A stretch of DNA of 5,216 nucleotides. It comes from an uncultured Thermomicrobiales bacterium (GTDB lineage: Bacteria; Chloroflexota; Chloroflexia; Thermomicrobiales; UBA6265). Under the pieces are notes generated by a model that was not told the origin of the DNA, did not search any database, and saw nothing but the letters and a program-made list of their open reading frames with translations. The DNA lies in NCBI GenBank assembly GCA_902806375.1, contig CADCWK010000210.1, positions 1 through 5,216 of the forward strand, given 5' to 3'. The stretch's first letter is position 1. Every line of letters begins with the position of its first letter. Of this stretch, positions 1 to 4,818 are shown piece after piece. A program made the translations under genes and the position numbers.

Positions 1-1
1 G

Positions 2-253
2 ATCATCTACGCCGCCGCCGACCGCTACGGCCAGCCGCGGGCGGACATGCTCCGGGTGGCGCGCTGCGAGTCGGTCCTGGATCCCAACGCAGTCAACGCG
101 GCCGGTGGTTCGTATGGGCTGTTCCAGTTCCTGCCGAGCACCTGGGCGACGACCCCGTTCGCGGCCCAGAACATCTTCGACCCGGTGGCCAGCGCCAACG
201 CGGCCGGCTGGATGTGGGAGAACGGGCGCCGCAACGAGTGGGTCTGCCAGTAG
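2..253 (+). CDS. Transglycosylase/lysozyme-like domain protein, C-terminal part (5' end outside window)
   Basis: Only the last 83 codons are present, read open from base 2 to a TAG at 251-253. The fragment looks like a lysozyme-fold (SLT/Rpf-like) peptidoglycan-cleaving domain, which would act on cell-wall glycan outside the membrane. Visible features are an Ala-Arg-Cys-Glu-Ser motif at fragment residues 20-24, whose Glu23 is the likely catalytic acid; Asp-Pro-Asn-Ala-Val-Asn at 27-32; Tyr-Gly-Leu-Phe-Gln-Phe at 38-43, the usual substrate-groove stretch; Ser-Thr-Trp at 46-48; and a closing Gly-Arg-Arg-Asn-Glu-Trp-Val-Cys at 75-82. Cys22 and Cys82 could form a disulfide, fitting an exported protein. 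The domain runs almost to the end, so nothing follows it; any signal peptide or repeat region lies upstream and cannot be seen. An internal ATG at 47 is not a credible start because it would remove the first helix of the domain. Family assignment is fairly secure; the precise enzymatic class is not. Confidence 0.85.
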   Translation: MIYAAADRYGQPRADMLRVARCESVLDPNAVNAAGGSYGLFQFLPSTWATTPFAAQNIFDPVASANAAGWMWENGRRNEWVCQ

Positions 254-289
254 GCAGGTTCCCCGTGGAGCGCTAACCAACGGCTCGAT

Positions 290-335
290 GGCGACGCCCC
301 GGACCCTCGCATTGGGTCCGGGGCGTCGCCGTTTT
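290..335 (+). terminator. Rho-independent terminator of the transglycosylase-like gene
   Basis: A perfect 17-bp inverted repeat (290-306 with 314-330) encloses a 7-nt loop and is followed directly by GTTTTCC. It starts 36 nt after the TAG of the plus-strand gene. The opposing minus-strand gene ends at 346, so the hairpin also lies just beyond that stop, but in the minus direction no T-run follows it. It is therefore a clear terminator only for the plus strand, although the stem might also slow converging transcription. Confidence 0.92.
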
Positions 336-345
336 CCGGGATCGG

Positions 346-1302
346 TCAGGACCGGAGGGTGACCTCGCCCGGGACGCCGGGCGTCGCCGGGCTCCAGGAC
401 GTGATCGGGTTGGGAATCCGGAAGTCCTCGTGCCCCAGCCAGGTGCGGATCGTCGCGGCGTCGGGGGTGCCGGTGTCCAGATCGGCGGCCAGCGCGTCGA
501 GGCGGGCGAGTTGCTCGGCGCTCGGCGCGGCTCCCTGCGCCCCGACGCCCCAGACGTCCCAGAGCAGCAGTTCCCGCCGGTCGAGGGCGGCGAGGTCGGT
601 CAGCAGATTATGGAGGAGGTACGGCCATCCCCGGAGGAACGGCTCCGTCAGATCGGGGCTGACGACGAACCGCTCCGGGTCCGCCGTGCCCGAGCGGCAG
701 CGCCGCCACGCCACAGGCGTGGCGAGGAAGCGTTCGCGGGGCAGGTCGAGCACGTCGAGCGTCGCCCCGTCCGACGGGTCGACGTGACCGGGGTCGAGGT
801 TGGCGTCGACCAGCCTCCAGCGCTGCGCGGATGCGTCCCAGATCTCGGCGACGACGTGGTCGATCCACCAGCCGGGGAAGAAGTAGGTCGCGAACCCGAC
901 CCGGCTGCGGGCCGGGATGCCGTGATGGCGAGCCATGGCCACGAGGAAGAGCGTGTAGTCGCGGCAGCAGCCGACCATCCGCTGGGCGGGCGTTCGCTCG
1001 GCACCCGCCGGGGCGTCGGACAGCCCGCGGATCAGCCGGAACATGTCGGCGGCGTAGCGCGTGTCGATCTCGTGCAAGCGCCCCGCGGCGATGCCGTGTC
1101 CGGCGAACCGGTCCCGGTGGCCGTAATGAAAGACCAGCTGACTGGCCGCCCGGTGCAGGGCTGTTCGGTCCGGCGGGATGTCGTCGATCCAGGCGCCGGC
1201 CGGGCCCGGGTCGCTGAACGGTGAGTGCCTGGCGTACGCCGTCACGGCATCGGTATCGGCATCGGTATCCACCGACCGGTGGACGGCTTCTGCTCGTGCC
1301 AT
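346..1302 (-). CDS. Transglutaminase-like (cysteine-peptidase-fold) domain protein, 318 aa
   Basis: This looks like a transglutaminase-like superfamily protein. Members use a Cys-His-Asp triad for amide-bond hydrolysis or transfer; the substrate cannot be read here. The core lies at about residues 105-170. Gly-Cys-Cys-Arg-Asp-Tyr at 111-116 places the probable nucleophile at Cys113, matching the usual Gly-x-Cys-x-Asp pattern. It is followed by an Ala-Arg-His-His-Gly-Ile-Pro-Ala-Arg stretch. His149 lies in Trp-Trp-Ile-Asp-His, and Asp166 in Arg-Trp-Arg-Leu-Val-Asp. There is no signal peptide or membrane segment, so it is probably cytoplasmic. The 150-residue C-terminal extension (Trp-rich, with Asp-Leu-Pro and Leu-Leu-Leu-Trp-Asp segments) is not assigned. 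The start is the ATG at 1302, where GGGAG (1309-1313) sits 6 nt upstream; the frame extends to a TTG at 1383, but that has no ribosome site and overlaps the candidate promoter. It lies 92 bp downstream of the lipid kinase gene on the same strand. Family call is strong; function is unknown. Confidence 0.87.
   Translation of the reverse strand: MARAEAVHRSVDTDADTDAVTAYARHSPFSDPGPAGAWIDDIPPDRTALHRAASQLVFHYGHRDRFAGHGIAAGRLHEIDTRYAADMFRLIRGLSDAPAGAERTPAQRMVGCCRDYTLFLVAMARHHGIPARSRVGFATYFFPGWWIDHVVAEIWDASAQRWRLVDANLDPGHVDPSDGATLDVLDLPRERFLATPVAWRRCRSGTADPERFVVSPDLTEPFLRGWPYLLHNLLTDLAALDRRELLLWDVWGVGAQGAAPSAEQLARLDALAADLDTGTPDAATIRTWLGHEDFRIPNPITSWSPATPGVPGEVTLRS
1246..1269 (-). repeat. Two exact 12-bp tandem copies in the N-terminal coding region
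   Basis: The plus-strand unit GGCATCGGTATC occurs twice back to back and in frame. It encodes Asp-Thr-Asp-Ala twice at residues 12-19 of the transglutaminase-like protein. Each unit is itself close to a doubled 6-mer. The position is just after the start, ahead of any conserved domain, so copy-number change would probably be tolerated. Confidence 0.85.
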
Positions 1303-1308
1303 GTCCTG

Positions 1309-1313
1309 CTCCC
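1309..1313 (-). promoter_or_regulatory. Ribosome binding site fixing the start at 1302
   Basis: On the minus strand GGGAG is followed by a 6-nt spacer (CAGGAC) and the ATG. It is the only good site near the 5' end of this frame and decides against the upstream TTG at 1383. Confidence 0.75.
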
Positions 1314-1324
1314 TTCCCACTGTG

Positions 1325-1340
1325 TCGCTCCCCGGAGCGA
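1325..1340 (-). promoter_or_regulatory. 7-bp inverted repeat in the leader of the transglutaminase-like gene
   Basis: TCGCTCC and GGAGCGA face each other across 2 nt. The palindrome falls between the predicted transcription start (about 1346) and the ribosome site at 1309-1313. It could be an operator or a short leader hairpin. No T-run follows it on either strand, so it is not a terminator. Its function is a guess. Confidence 0.4.
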
Positions 1341-1352
1341 GCCGTGGGGCGC

Positions 1353-1383
1353 AGGGTAGGGTCTGCCCCAGGGGCAGGGTCAA
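1353..1383 (-). promoter_or_regulatory. Candidate promoter with MerR-type 19-bp spacer and palindrome
   Basis: On the minus strand a TTGACC -35-like hexamer (1383-1378) and a TACCCT -10-like hexamer (1358-1353) are separated by exactly 19 bp. The spacer contains the perfect palindrome CTGCCCC-T-GGGGCAG (1377-1363). An over-long spacer occupied by a GC-rich dyad is the classic form of promoters controlled by MerR-family activators, which twist the DNA to realign the hexamers. The start would fall near 1346, leaving a leader of about 44 nt before the ATG at 1302. No MerR gene is in the window. The palindrome could instead be a weak hairpin at the end of the kinase transcript, but no T-run follows it. 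Confidence 0.45.
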
Positions 1384-1394
1384 GTGGGAGCGAC

Positions 1395-2417
1395 CTACGG
1401 ACTGCTGGTGACTTCCGGCTGCTTGTCCACTGGCTCGTGGCCCGGCGGCGGGGAGGGGCTGACGATCCTCAGCGCGCCGGGGATCACGGTGTACGTGACC
1501 GGGGTGTGGCCGAGGTCGTGGGCGTCGGCACGGGCGGGGAGCGGTGAGGCGGTCGTGACGTGGACCGTCCGGGAGCGATGCGTCTCGATCTTCGGGGTGT
1601 ACTCGCGCCCGCCGAAGGCGATCCCGCGGAAGTGCCGGAACAGTTCCCAGCGCGAGAACCGGCGGAACAGCCGGACGTCGAACAGGCCGTCCTCGAGGTT
1701 GGCGCCGGGGGCGACGGTGAAGCCGATCCCCGTGTAGGGGCCGTTGGCGACCGCGACCATGAGGGCCCGGCTGCTGACCGTCCGGTCGTCGAGCCGGATC
1801 GTCATCCGGGCCGGCCGGTAGCGGAAGGCGACCCAGATGGCGGAGAACAGGCCGCGCCAGTCGCCGTCGCCGAACCGGTTGGCCTCCCGGAAGACGACCG
1901 CGTTCATCCCGACCGAGCCGGCCTCGAAGAAGACCGTCCCGTTGGCGTCGCCGACATCGATGACCCGGACGCTGTTGCTCGAGCGCGCGGCGGCGATGGC
2001 GCGCGCCGCCGCCGGGAGATCCCGGGGAAGGTCCAGCATCCGGGCGATGTTCATCACGCTGCCGAGTGGCAGGATGCCGAGAGCCGTCGGGGTATGGAGC
2101 AGTTCACGGGCGATCCCGCCGATCGTCCCGTCACCACCGGCCGCCGCGACCGTCCCGTAGCCTGCCCGGACCGCGTCGCGGGTGGCCACGATCGCCTCCT
2201 CCTCCGACTGGGAGACGATGAGGTCGTCGCCGAGATCGAACTCGGCCATCAGTGACCGGACGAGGGCCTCCGGGTCCCGGACGTTGACCGGGATCCCCGC
2301 CTTGGTGCCGGCATTGGGGTTGAGGATCACCCGGACCCGGGGATCGAGGTCACCGGTCCGGCGGGTCGCCCCGTTCGCTTGGTCGATCGGGTGGCCAGGC
2401 TGTTCGGCGGTCGCCAT
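1395..2417 (-). CDS. Diacylglycerol kinase-like (YegS/DgkB-type) lipid kinase, 340 aa
   Basis: This is a soluble-type DAGK-catalytic-domain lipid kinase, a family that phosphorylates a lipid hydroxyl (diacylglycerol or related) using ATP at the inner membrane face. Motifs in order: Asn-Pro-Asn-Ala-Gly at 33-37, Gly-Gly-Asp-Gly-Thr at 94-98 (nucleotide binding), Leu-Pro-Leu-Gly-Ser-Val-Met-Asn-Ile-Ala-Arg at 116-126, Ala-Asn-Gly-Pro-Tyr at 224-228, and Ala-Pro-Gly-Ala-Asn-Leu-Glu-Asp-Gly at 236-244. The C-terminal beta-lobe ends in Thr-Pro-Val...Pro-Gly-Ala-Leu-Arg-Ile-Val. Length fits the family. Two motifs are atypical: 119-124 lacks the usual Asn-Asp of Gly-Thr-x-Asn-Asp, and the usual Asp-Gly-Glu is Asp-Ala-His at 298-300. 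The ATG at 2417 has GAGGAG 6 nt upstream, so the longer open frame running through the phosphatase gene is not part of it. It lies 53 bp after the PAP2 gene, probably in one transcript. Substrate unknown. Confidence 0.93.
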   Translation of the reverse strand: MATAEQPGHPIDQANGATRRTGDLDPRVRVILNPNAGTKAGIPVNVRDPEALVRSLMAEFDLGDDLIVSQSEEEAIVATRDAVRAGYGTVAAAGGDGTIGGIARELLHTPTALGILPLGSVMNIARMLDLPRDLPAAARAIAAARSSNSVRVIDVGDANGTVFFEAGSVGMNAVVFREANRFGDGDWRGLFSAIWVAFRYRPARMTIRLDDRTVSSRALMVAVANGPYTGIGFTVAPGANLEDGLFDVRLFRRFSRWELFRHFRGIAFGGREYTPKIETHRSRTVHVTTASPLPARADAHDLGHTPVTYTVIPGALRIVSPSPPPGHEPVDKQPEVTSSP

Positions 2418-2423
2418 GCGGGG

Positions 2424-2429
2424 CTCCTC
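2424..2429 (-). promoter_or_regulatory. Strong ribosome binding site of the lipid kinase gene
   Basis: GAGGAG on the minus strand, 6 nt before the ATG at 2417. It settles the start against a much longer upstream reading frame that remains open through the phosphatase gene. Confidence 0.85.
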
Positions 2430-2470
2430 ATCGTCGGGGGCGGCCGAACGGTGCCGGCGCGGCGGGAGCT

Positions 2471-3112
2471 TCAGGTCAGCCCGGAGCGCCAGGCCTTGAC
2501 GCGGCGGTAGACAGCGGTCAGTCCGAGCAGGTACGACGTTCCGAGCAGGTAGGACGCCAGCACGTCGGTGAACCAGTGGTGGCCGAGATAGATCCGGCTC
2601 GGGCCGACCAGGGCGATCAGACCGGTCAGGGTGGCGACGATCGCCCGGCGCAGCCCGGCGGGGCGGATCAGGGCGTTGGCGAGGTAGGCCAGGGCACCGT
2701 AGACGCCGACGTAGCCCAGGACATGACCACTCGGGAAGCTCGAGCCACCCAGGTTGGCGATCGCGACCCGGATCTCGGGGTGCTCCGGTCGTGGACGGCG
2801 CATGAACTTCTTGAAGACGAAGGACAGGCCGGTCGTTCCCCAGCCGGCCAGCTGGAAGGCGGCCTCGACCCGGAGGCCGAACAGCCAGAACAGCCCCGCC
2901 AGGGCCGGAGGGATCAACCGGCTCTGGGGCGGGAAACCCGGCCAGGAGACGGTGCCCATGACGCGCCGGAGCAGCGGGTGACGCTGCCGCTGGACGCGCA
3001 TCGTGATGGCGATGTCGGCCGCGGTCGTGCGGCGCTTCTTGACCAGGGCGAACAGGACCGCGAAGCCGGTCAGGGCGATGACGACGAACCACACGCTCCG
3101 CTGGCCGCGCAT
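2471..3112 (-). CDS. PAP2-family membrane lipid phosphatase, 213 aa
   Basis: This is a type-2 phosphatidic-acid phosphatase (PAP2/PgpB superfamily) that removes phosphate from lipid phosphates such as phosphatidic acid, phosphatidylglycerophosphate or undecaprenyl pyrophosphate at the membrane. All three catalytic blocks are intact: Lys101-x6-Arg108-Pro109, Pro127-Ser128-Gly129-His130, and Ser172-Arg173-x5-His179-x3-Asp183. Hydrophobic segments at about 7-23, 67-82, 131-148, 157-170 and 184-202 fit a five- or six-helix membrane protein. The ATG at 3112 is chosen because GAGG (3118-3121) lies 5 nt upstream and the first membrane helix begins soon after. The frame also extends to TTG codons at 3211 (GAGG 9 nt upstream) and 3226, which would add 33 or 38 poorly membrane-like residues; these cannot be excluded. 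The gene precedes the lipid kinase by 53 bp. The pair carries out opposite chemistry, and some actinobacteria, as I recall, encode PAP2 and DAGK domains fused in this order. Substrate is not determined. Confidence 0.92.
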   Translation of the reverse strand: MRGQRSVWFVVIALTGFAVLFALVKKRRTTAADIAITMRVQRQRHPLLRRVMGTVSWPGFPPQSRLIPPALAGLFWLFGLRVEAAFQLAGWGTTGLSFVFKKFMRRPRPEHPEIRVAIANLGGSSFPSGHVLGYVGVYGALAYLANALIRPAGLRRAIVATLTGLIALVGPSRIYLGHHWFTDVLASYLLGTSYLLGLTAVYRRVKAWRSGLT

Positions 3113-3401
3113 CAGGGCCTCGGCTGGCGGAACGGTCAGCCGCTCGACCGCGACGTGCCGGCGGTCGACCTGTGCGGGAAGCGAGGGGAGCGATGGGCGG
3201 GAACGGTTCAATGGACACAACCTCAAGTCGATGCGGTCCCCTCGGGTCGATGGGGGAGCACGAGCCAGAACGCGGTGGGTCGTCGGGCCCCGGAGGGCGG
3301 GTGATCACCCGGAGACGTAATCGCGTGGCCGATCCCCGGTCCAGGCCGCACGCCCGGTCCGCCGTCACTGGTGCCCGAGGGCGTCCCGCTCGCGCGGGGC
3401 C

Positions 3402-3435
3402 CGCCCGGGACCGGCCATGGGTCAGGTCCCGGGCG
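3402..3435. repeat. 11-bp perfect inverted repeat in the divergent intergenic region
   Basis: CGCCCGGGACC (3402-3412) and GGTCCCGGGCG (3425-3435) are perfect complements across a 12-nt loop. No T-run follows on either strand, so it is unlikely to be a simple terminator. The right arm recurs as a direct 13-bp copy at 3548-3560. It could be an operator pair or an RNA hairpin. Confidence 0.6.
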
Positions 3436-3547
3436 TCGATGGGTAGGGTAAACGACGCGGTCGCCTGCCCGGGCCGGTGGTGAATCGGGACGGGTTCAGG
3501 CAGTCACTGGGTCGCGACGCCGGACGCGGTGCGACTGCCGAAGGTGT

Positions 3548-3560
3548 GGTCCCGGGCGTC
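3548..3560 (+). repeat. Direct copy of GGTCCCGGGCGTC (also at 3425-3437)
   Basis: A 13-bp exact direct repeat, 123 bp apart, whose first copy forms the right arm of the inverted repeat at 3402-3435. Both lie in non-coding sequence. High GC makes a chance match possible. Confidence 0.45.
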
Positions 3561-3691
3561 CCGGGTGAGGCATCCGGGCAGCGGACCAGTTGGCCCGCCG
3601 TCATCCTGTGCGCTGTGCCCAGATCGGGGCGGCTACCGCGAGGCGGAGAGTTAACGGGCCTGGCGTCGAGCCCCGGGTGGGCCACCCAATA

Positions 3692-3720
3692 TTCTGAATC
3701 AAGTGGATGATCAATATATC
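3692..3720 (+). promoter_or_regulatory. Candidate promoter for the Thr-Pro-repeat protein
   Basis: TTCTGA (3692-3697) and TATATC (3715-3720) are separated by 17 bp, giving 3/6 and 4/6 matches to sigma-70-type hexamers. They sit inside the only clearly AT-rich stretch of this GC-rich intergenic region. Transcription would begin near 3727, leaving a leader of roughly 95 nt. The same AT-rich island could also serve the minus strand (TTGATC at 3713-3708), so direction is uncertain. Confidence 0.35.
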
Positions 3721-3821
3721 GTGGCACTTCTCGTGCTGTCGTCGGCCCTTGGGAGACAACCGGTCCGATCGCCAGGATGGCTGTGTGAGCACGGACGGGC
3801 CTGATCCCGAGGAGAACGACC

Positions 3822-4145
3822 ATGCGAAAATATCTGGTCAGTCTGGCGTTGGTGGCCGTACTCGGTCTCGCCGCCGGCGCGAGCACCTTTACCGGGGCAC
3901 AGGAGACGGAGTCCCCGACGGACCTCAGTGGGTCATGTGTCTCCGTCGTCTCCTCGCCGGAGCTGGACGGTACTCCGGACGATGCGACCCCGGATGTCGG
4001 GACTCCGGAAGTCGGGACTCCGGCAGCGGACGGGACTCCGGCAGTGGATGGTACGCCGGACACCTCGGCTACTCCTGAGGGAACACCCGAAGGGACGCCC
4101 AGCGCCGAGGACTGTGCGACTCCGGAATCCACCCCGGACGCCTAA
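3822..4145 (+). CDS. Small exported acidic Thr-Pro-repeat protein, 107 aa
   Basis: No known enzyme domain is visible. Residues 1-20 or so form a typical Sec signal peptide: Arg-Lys near the N-terminus, then a Leu/Val/Ala core, with likely cleavage after Ala-Gly-Ala at 18-20 or Thr-Gly-Ala at 24-26. The mature protein is acidic and low-complexity. It holds eleven Thr-Pro pairs between residues 51 and 105, mostly as Gly-Thr-Pro or Ala-Thr-Pro, spaced 5, then 6, then 4 residues apart. Two cysteines (39 and 98) bracket the repeat and could form a disulfide closing it into a loop. There is no lipobox, sortase motif or C-terminal membrane helix, so it is probably released or bound non-covalently. 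Thr-Pro tracts suggest an extended, possibly O-glycosylated linker-like chain (inference). The start is well supported: GAGGAG (3809-3814) is 7 nt before the ATG. It is monocistronic, with its own terminator downstream. Similar repeats occur in secreted proteins of Thermomicrobia, to my knowledge. Role unknown. Confidence 0.85.
   Translation: MRKYLVSLALVAVLGLAAGASTFTGAQETESPTDLSGSCVSVVSSPELDGTPDDATPDVGTPEVGTPAADGTPAVDGTPDTSATPEGTPEGTPSAEDCATPESTPDA
3969..4136 (+). repeat. Degenerate repeat tract encoding (Gly/Ala)-Thr-Pro units
   Basis: The coding DNA repeats a core like GGGACTCCGG with a period of 15 bp (for example GTCGGGACTCCGGAA then GTCGGGACTCCGGCA), drifting to 18 bp and then 12 bp. 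Units in the centre are nearly identical in nucleotides, indicating recent tandem duplication; the 3' units use different codons and are older or diverged. Confidence 0.8.
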
Positions 4146-4217
4146 CGTCCCCGCGGTCGACCCATGCCCCTAGGGCGGCCTGATCGATAATCGCGTGGCA
4201 GACCGATCCGCTTCATA

Positions 4218-4260
4218 CGACGGCCCACCGGTGCATGCCGGTGGGCCGTCGATCATTCTT
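4218..4260 (+). terminator. Rho-independent terminator after the Thr-Pro-repeat gene
   Basis: A perfect 14-bp stem (4218-4231 with 4238-4251) with a 6-nt loop is followed by ATCATTCTT, a moderately T-rich tail. It begins 72 nt after the TAA at 4143-4145. The stretch between stop and stem holds nothing I recognise. On the minus strand no T-run follows, so it mainly serves the plus-strand gene. Confidence 0.85.
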
Positions 4261-4368
4261 CCCGTGTCATGACCCAAGCTCGACCGACCGGGCGATCACC
4301 GGCATCCCCCGGGGCTATGGGGACTCCAGTCGCGGCTGACACCAGTCCGGTGCTGGAACCGGAGCCAG

Positions 4369-4390
4369 GACCACCGACGCTCGGGTGGTC
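4369..4390. repeat. 7-bp inverted repeat overlapping the stop of the small minus-strand gene
   Basis: GACCACC (4369-4375) and GGTGGTC (4384-4390) are complementary across 8 nt. The stem overlaps the stop codon of the minus-strand gene and might end or protect its transcript, but no T-run follows, so it is at best a weak terminator. The adjoining 4261-4368 contains no gene I can support. Confidence 0.4.
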
Positions 4391-4703
4391 ATATCGCCGG
4401 TCGATGTCGCCTCGCGAACAGGTTCATGGTCCGCGTCCCGGGTGCCGTCACTGCCCGGGAGTAGGTCACGACGATCTCCGGCCGGGGACGGACAATCATC
4501 GCGATCGGCGGCAGGCAGAGGATCCGCCCCAGTCCGCTTCGTCGCGGCCGGCGATCGACCGCGGCCACCTGCCATCGCTCCCTGGCGAGCGACTCGGCAT
4601 CACTGACGTAGAGCGGGGTCGTTCTGTAGACCCGGACCATCGTCTCGCGGTATCGCGGTGGCGGCAGGGGGACGAACTGGCCCTGGGACATCGTGTCGAT
4701 CAC
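4389..4703 (-). CDS. Small conserved-looking protein of unknown function, about 104 aa
   Basis: I do not recognise a named family, but the protein reads as real rather than a shadow. It has a basic region, a helix-like Tyr-Val-Ser-Asp-Ala-Glu-Ser-Leu-Ala-Arg at about 32-41, then Trp-Gln-Val-Ala-Ala-Val, a short hydrophobic segment (Gly-Arg-Ile-Leu-Cys-Leu-Pro-Pro-Ile-Ala-Met-Ile-Val) at about 59-71, and Pro-Glu-Ile-Val-Val-Thr-Tyr at 75-81. That order (strand, helix, x-Gly/Arg-Trp-x-Val strand, hydrophobic stretch, final Val-Thr-Tyr strand) resembles small uncharacterised proteins I associate with Thermomicrobia and actinobacteria, some of which carry longer membrane segments. The GTG at 4703 is preferred because GGAG (4710-4713) lies 6 nt upstream; an ATG at 4715 lacks a site, and an ATG at 4691 would also keep the core. 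The last 20 residues look unstructured. A plus-strand open frame (4269-4838) covers the same bases but shows no domain. It stands alone between two non-coding stretches. Confidence 0.62.
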   Translation of the reverse strand: MIDTMSQGQFVPLPPPRYRETMVRVYRTTPLYVSDAESLARERWQVAAVDRRPRRSGLGRILCLPPIAMIVRPRPEIVVTYSRAVTAPGTRTMNLFARRHRPAI

Positions 4704-4709
4704 GACGGG

Positions 4710-4713
4710 CTCC
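4710..4713 (-). promoter_or_regulatory. Ribosome binding site favouring the GTG start at 4703
   Basis: GGAG on the minus strand with a 6-nt spacer (CCCGTC) to GTG. The in-frame ATG at 4715 overlaps this site and has no purine-rich stretch ahead of it. Confidence 0.5.
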
Positions 4714-4818
4714 ATTCAGTACCGGGCGAGCGGACGTCGTCCGGTCGGTCATCTGGGCGGGGCCATGGGCGTGTGTACTGGTCCCCTCGCCGACGGCCTG
4801 AACGTGGCGCATCCAGGC

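Larger units (their letters stand above)
3113..3821. other. Gene-poor divergent region between the phosphatase and the Thr-Pro protein
   Basis: About 700 bp without a gene I can support. The part next to the phosphatase (to 3226) may be its 5' coding extension if a TTG start is used. Beyond it the sequence is very GC-rich and carries a long inverted repeat (3402-3435), a direct copy of one arm (3548-3560), a GGGTGG/CCACCC dyad (3675-3687) and then a distinct AT-rich island (3688-3720). Open frames here (for example 3477-3710 plus and 3422-4132 minus) have no recognisable domain or ribosome site. The region must contain both divergent promoters. Confidence 0.6.

Noticed and set aside
430..1224. 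Plus-strand open frame of 264 codons
   Set aside because: It is antisense to the transglutaminase-like gene, whose catalytic motifs are clear; the plus product is Arg/Gly/Val-rich with no domain.
2418..3368. Minus-strand open frame that would extend the lipid kinase by 317 codons
   Set aside because: It overlaps the whole PAP2 gene in another frame, its residues are Arg/Pro-rich composition noise, and the kinase has a strong ribosome site and ATG at 2417.
3477..3710. Plus-strand open frame of 77 codons in the divergent region
   Set aside because: GTG start without a ribosome site and no recognisable motif; long open frames are expected by chance at this GC content.
3422..4132. Minus-strand open frame rich in Gly-Val-Pro-Ser repeats
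   Set aside because: The repeat is the reverse reading of the Thr-Pro repeat gene on the plus strand, which has a signal peptide, ribosome site and terminator.
3318..4199. TAATCGCGTGGC present at 3318-3329 and 4188-4199, as if flanking a mobile insertion
   Set aside because: A 12-bp match is about what chance gives in a window of this size; there are no terminal inverted repeats, transposase or integrase, and the enclosed gene has normal composition.
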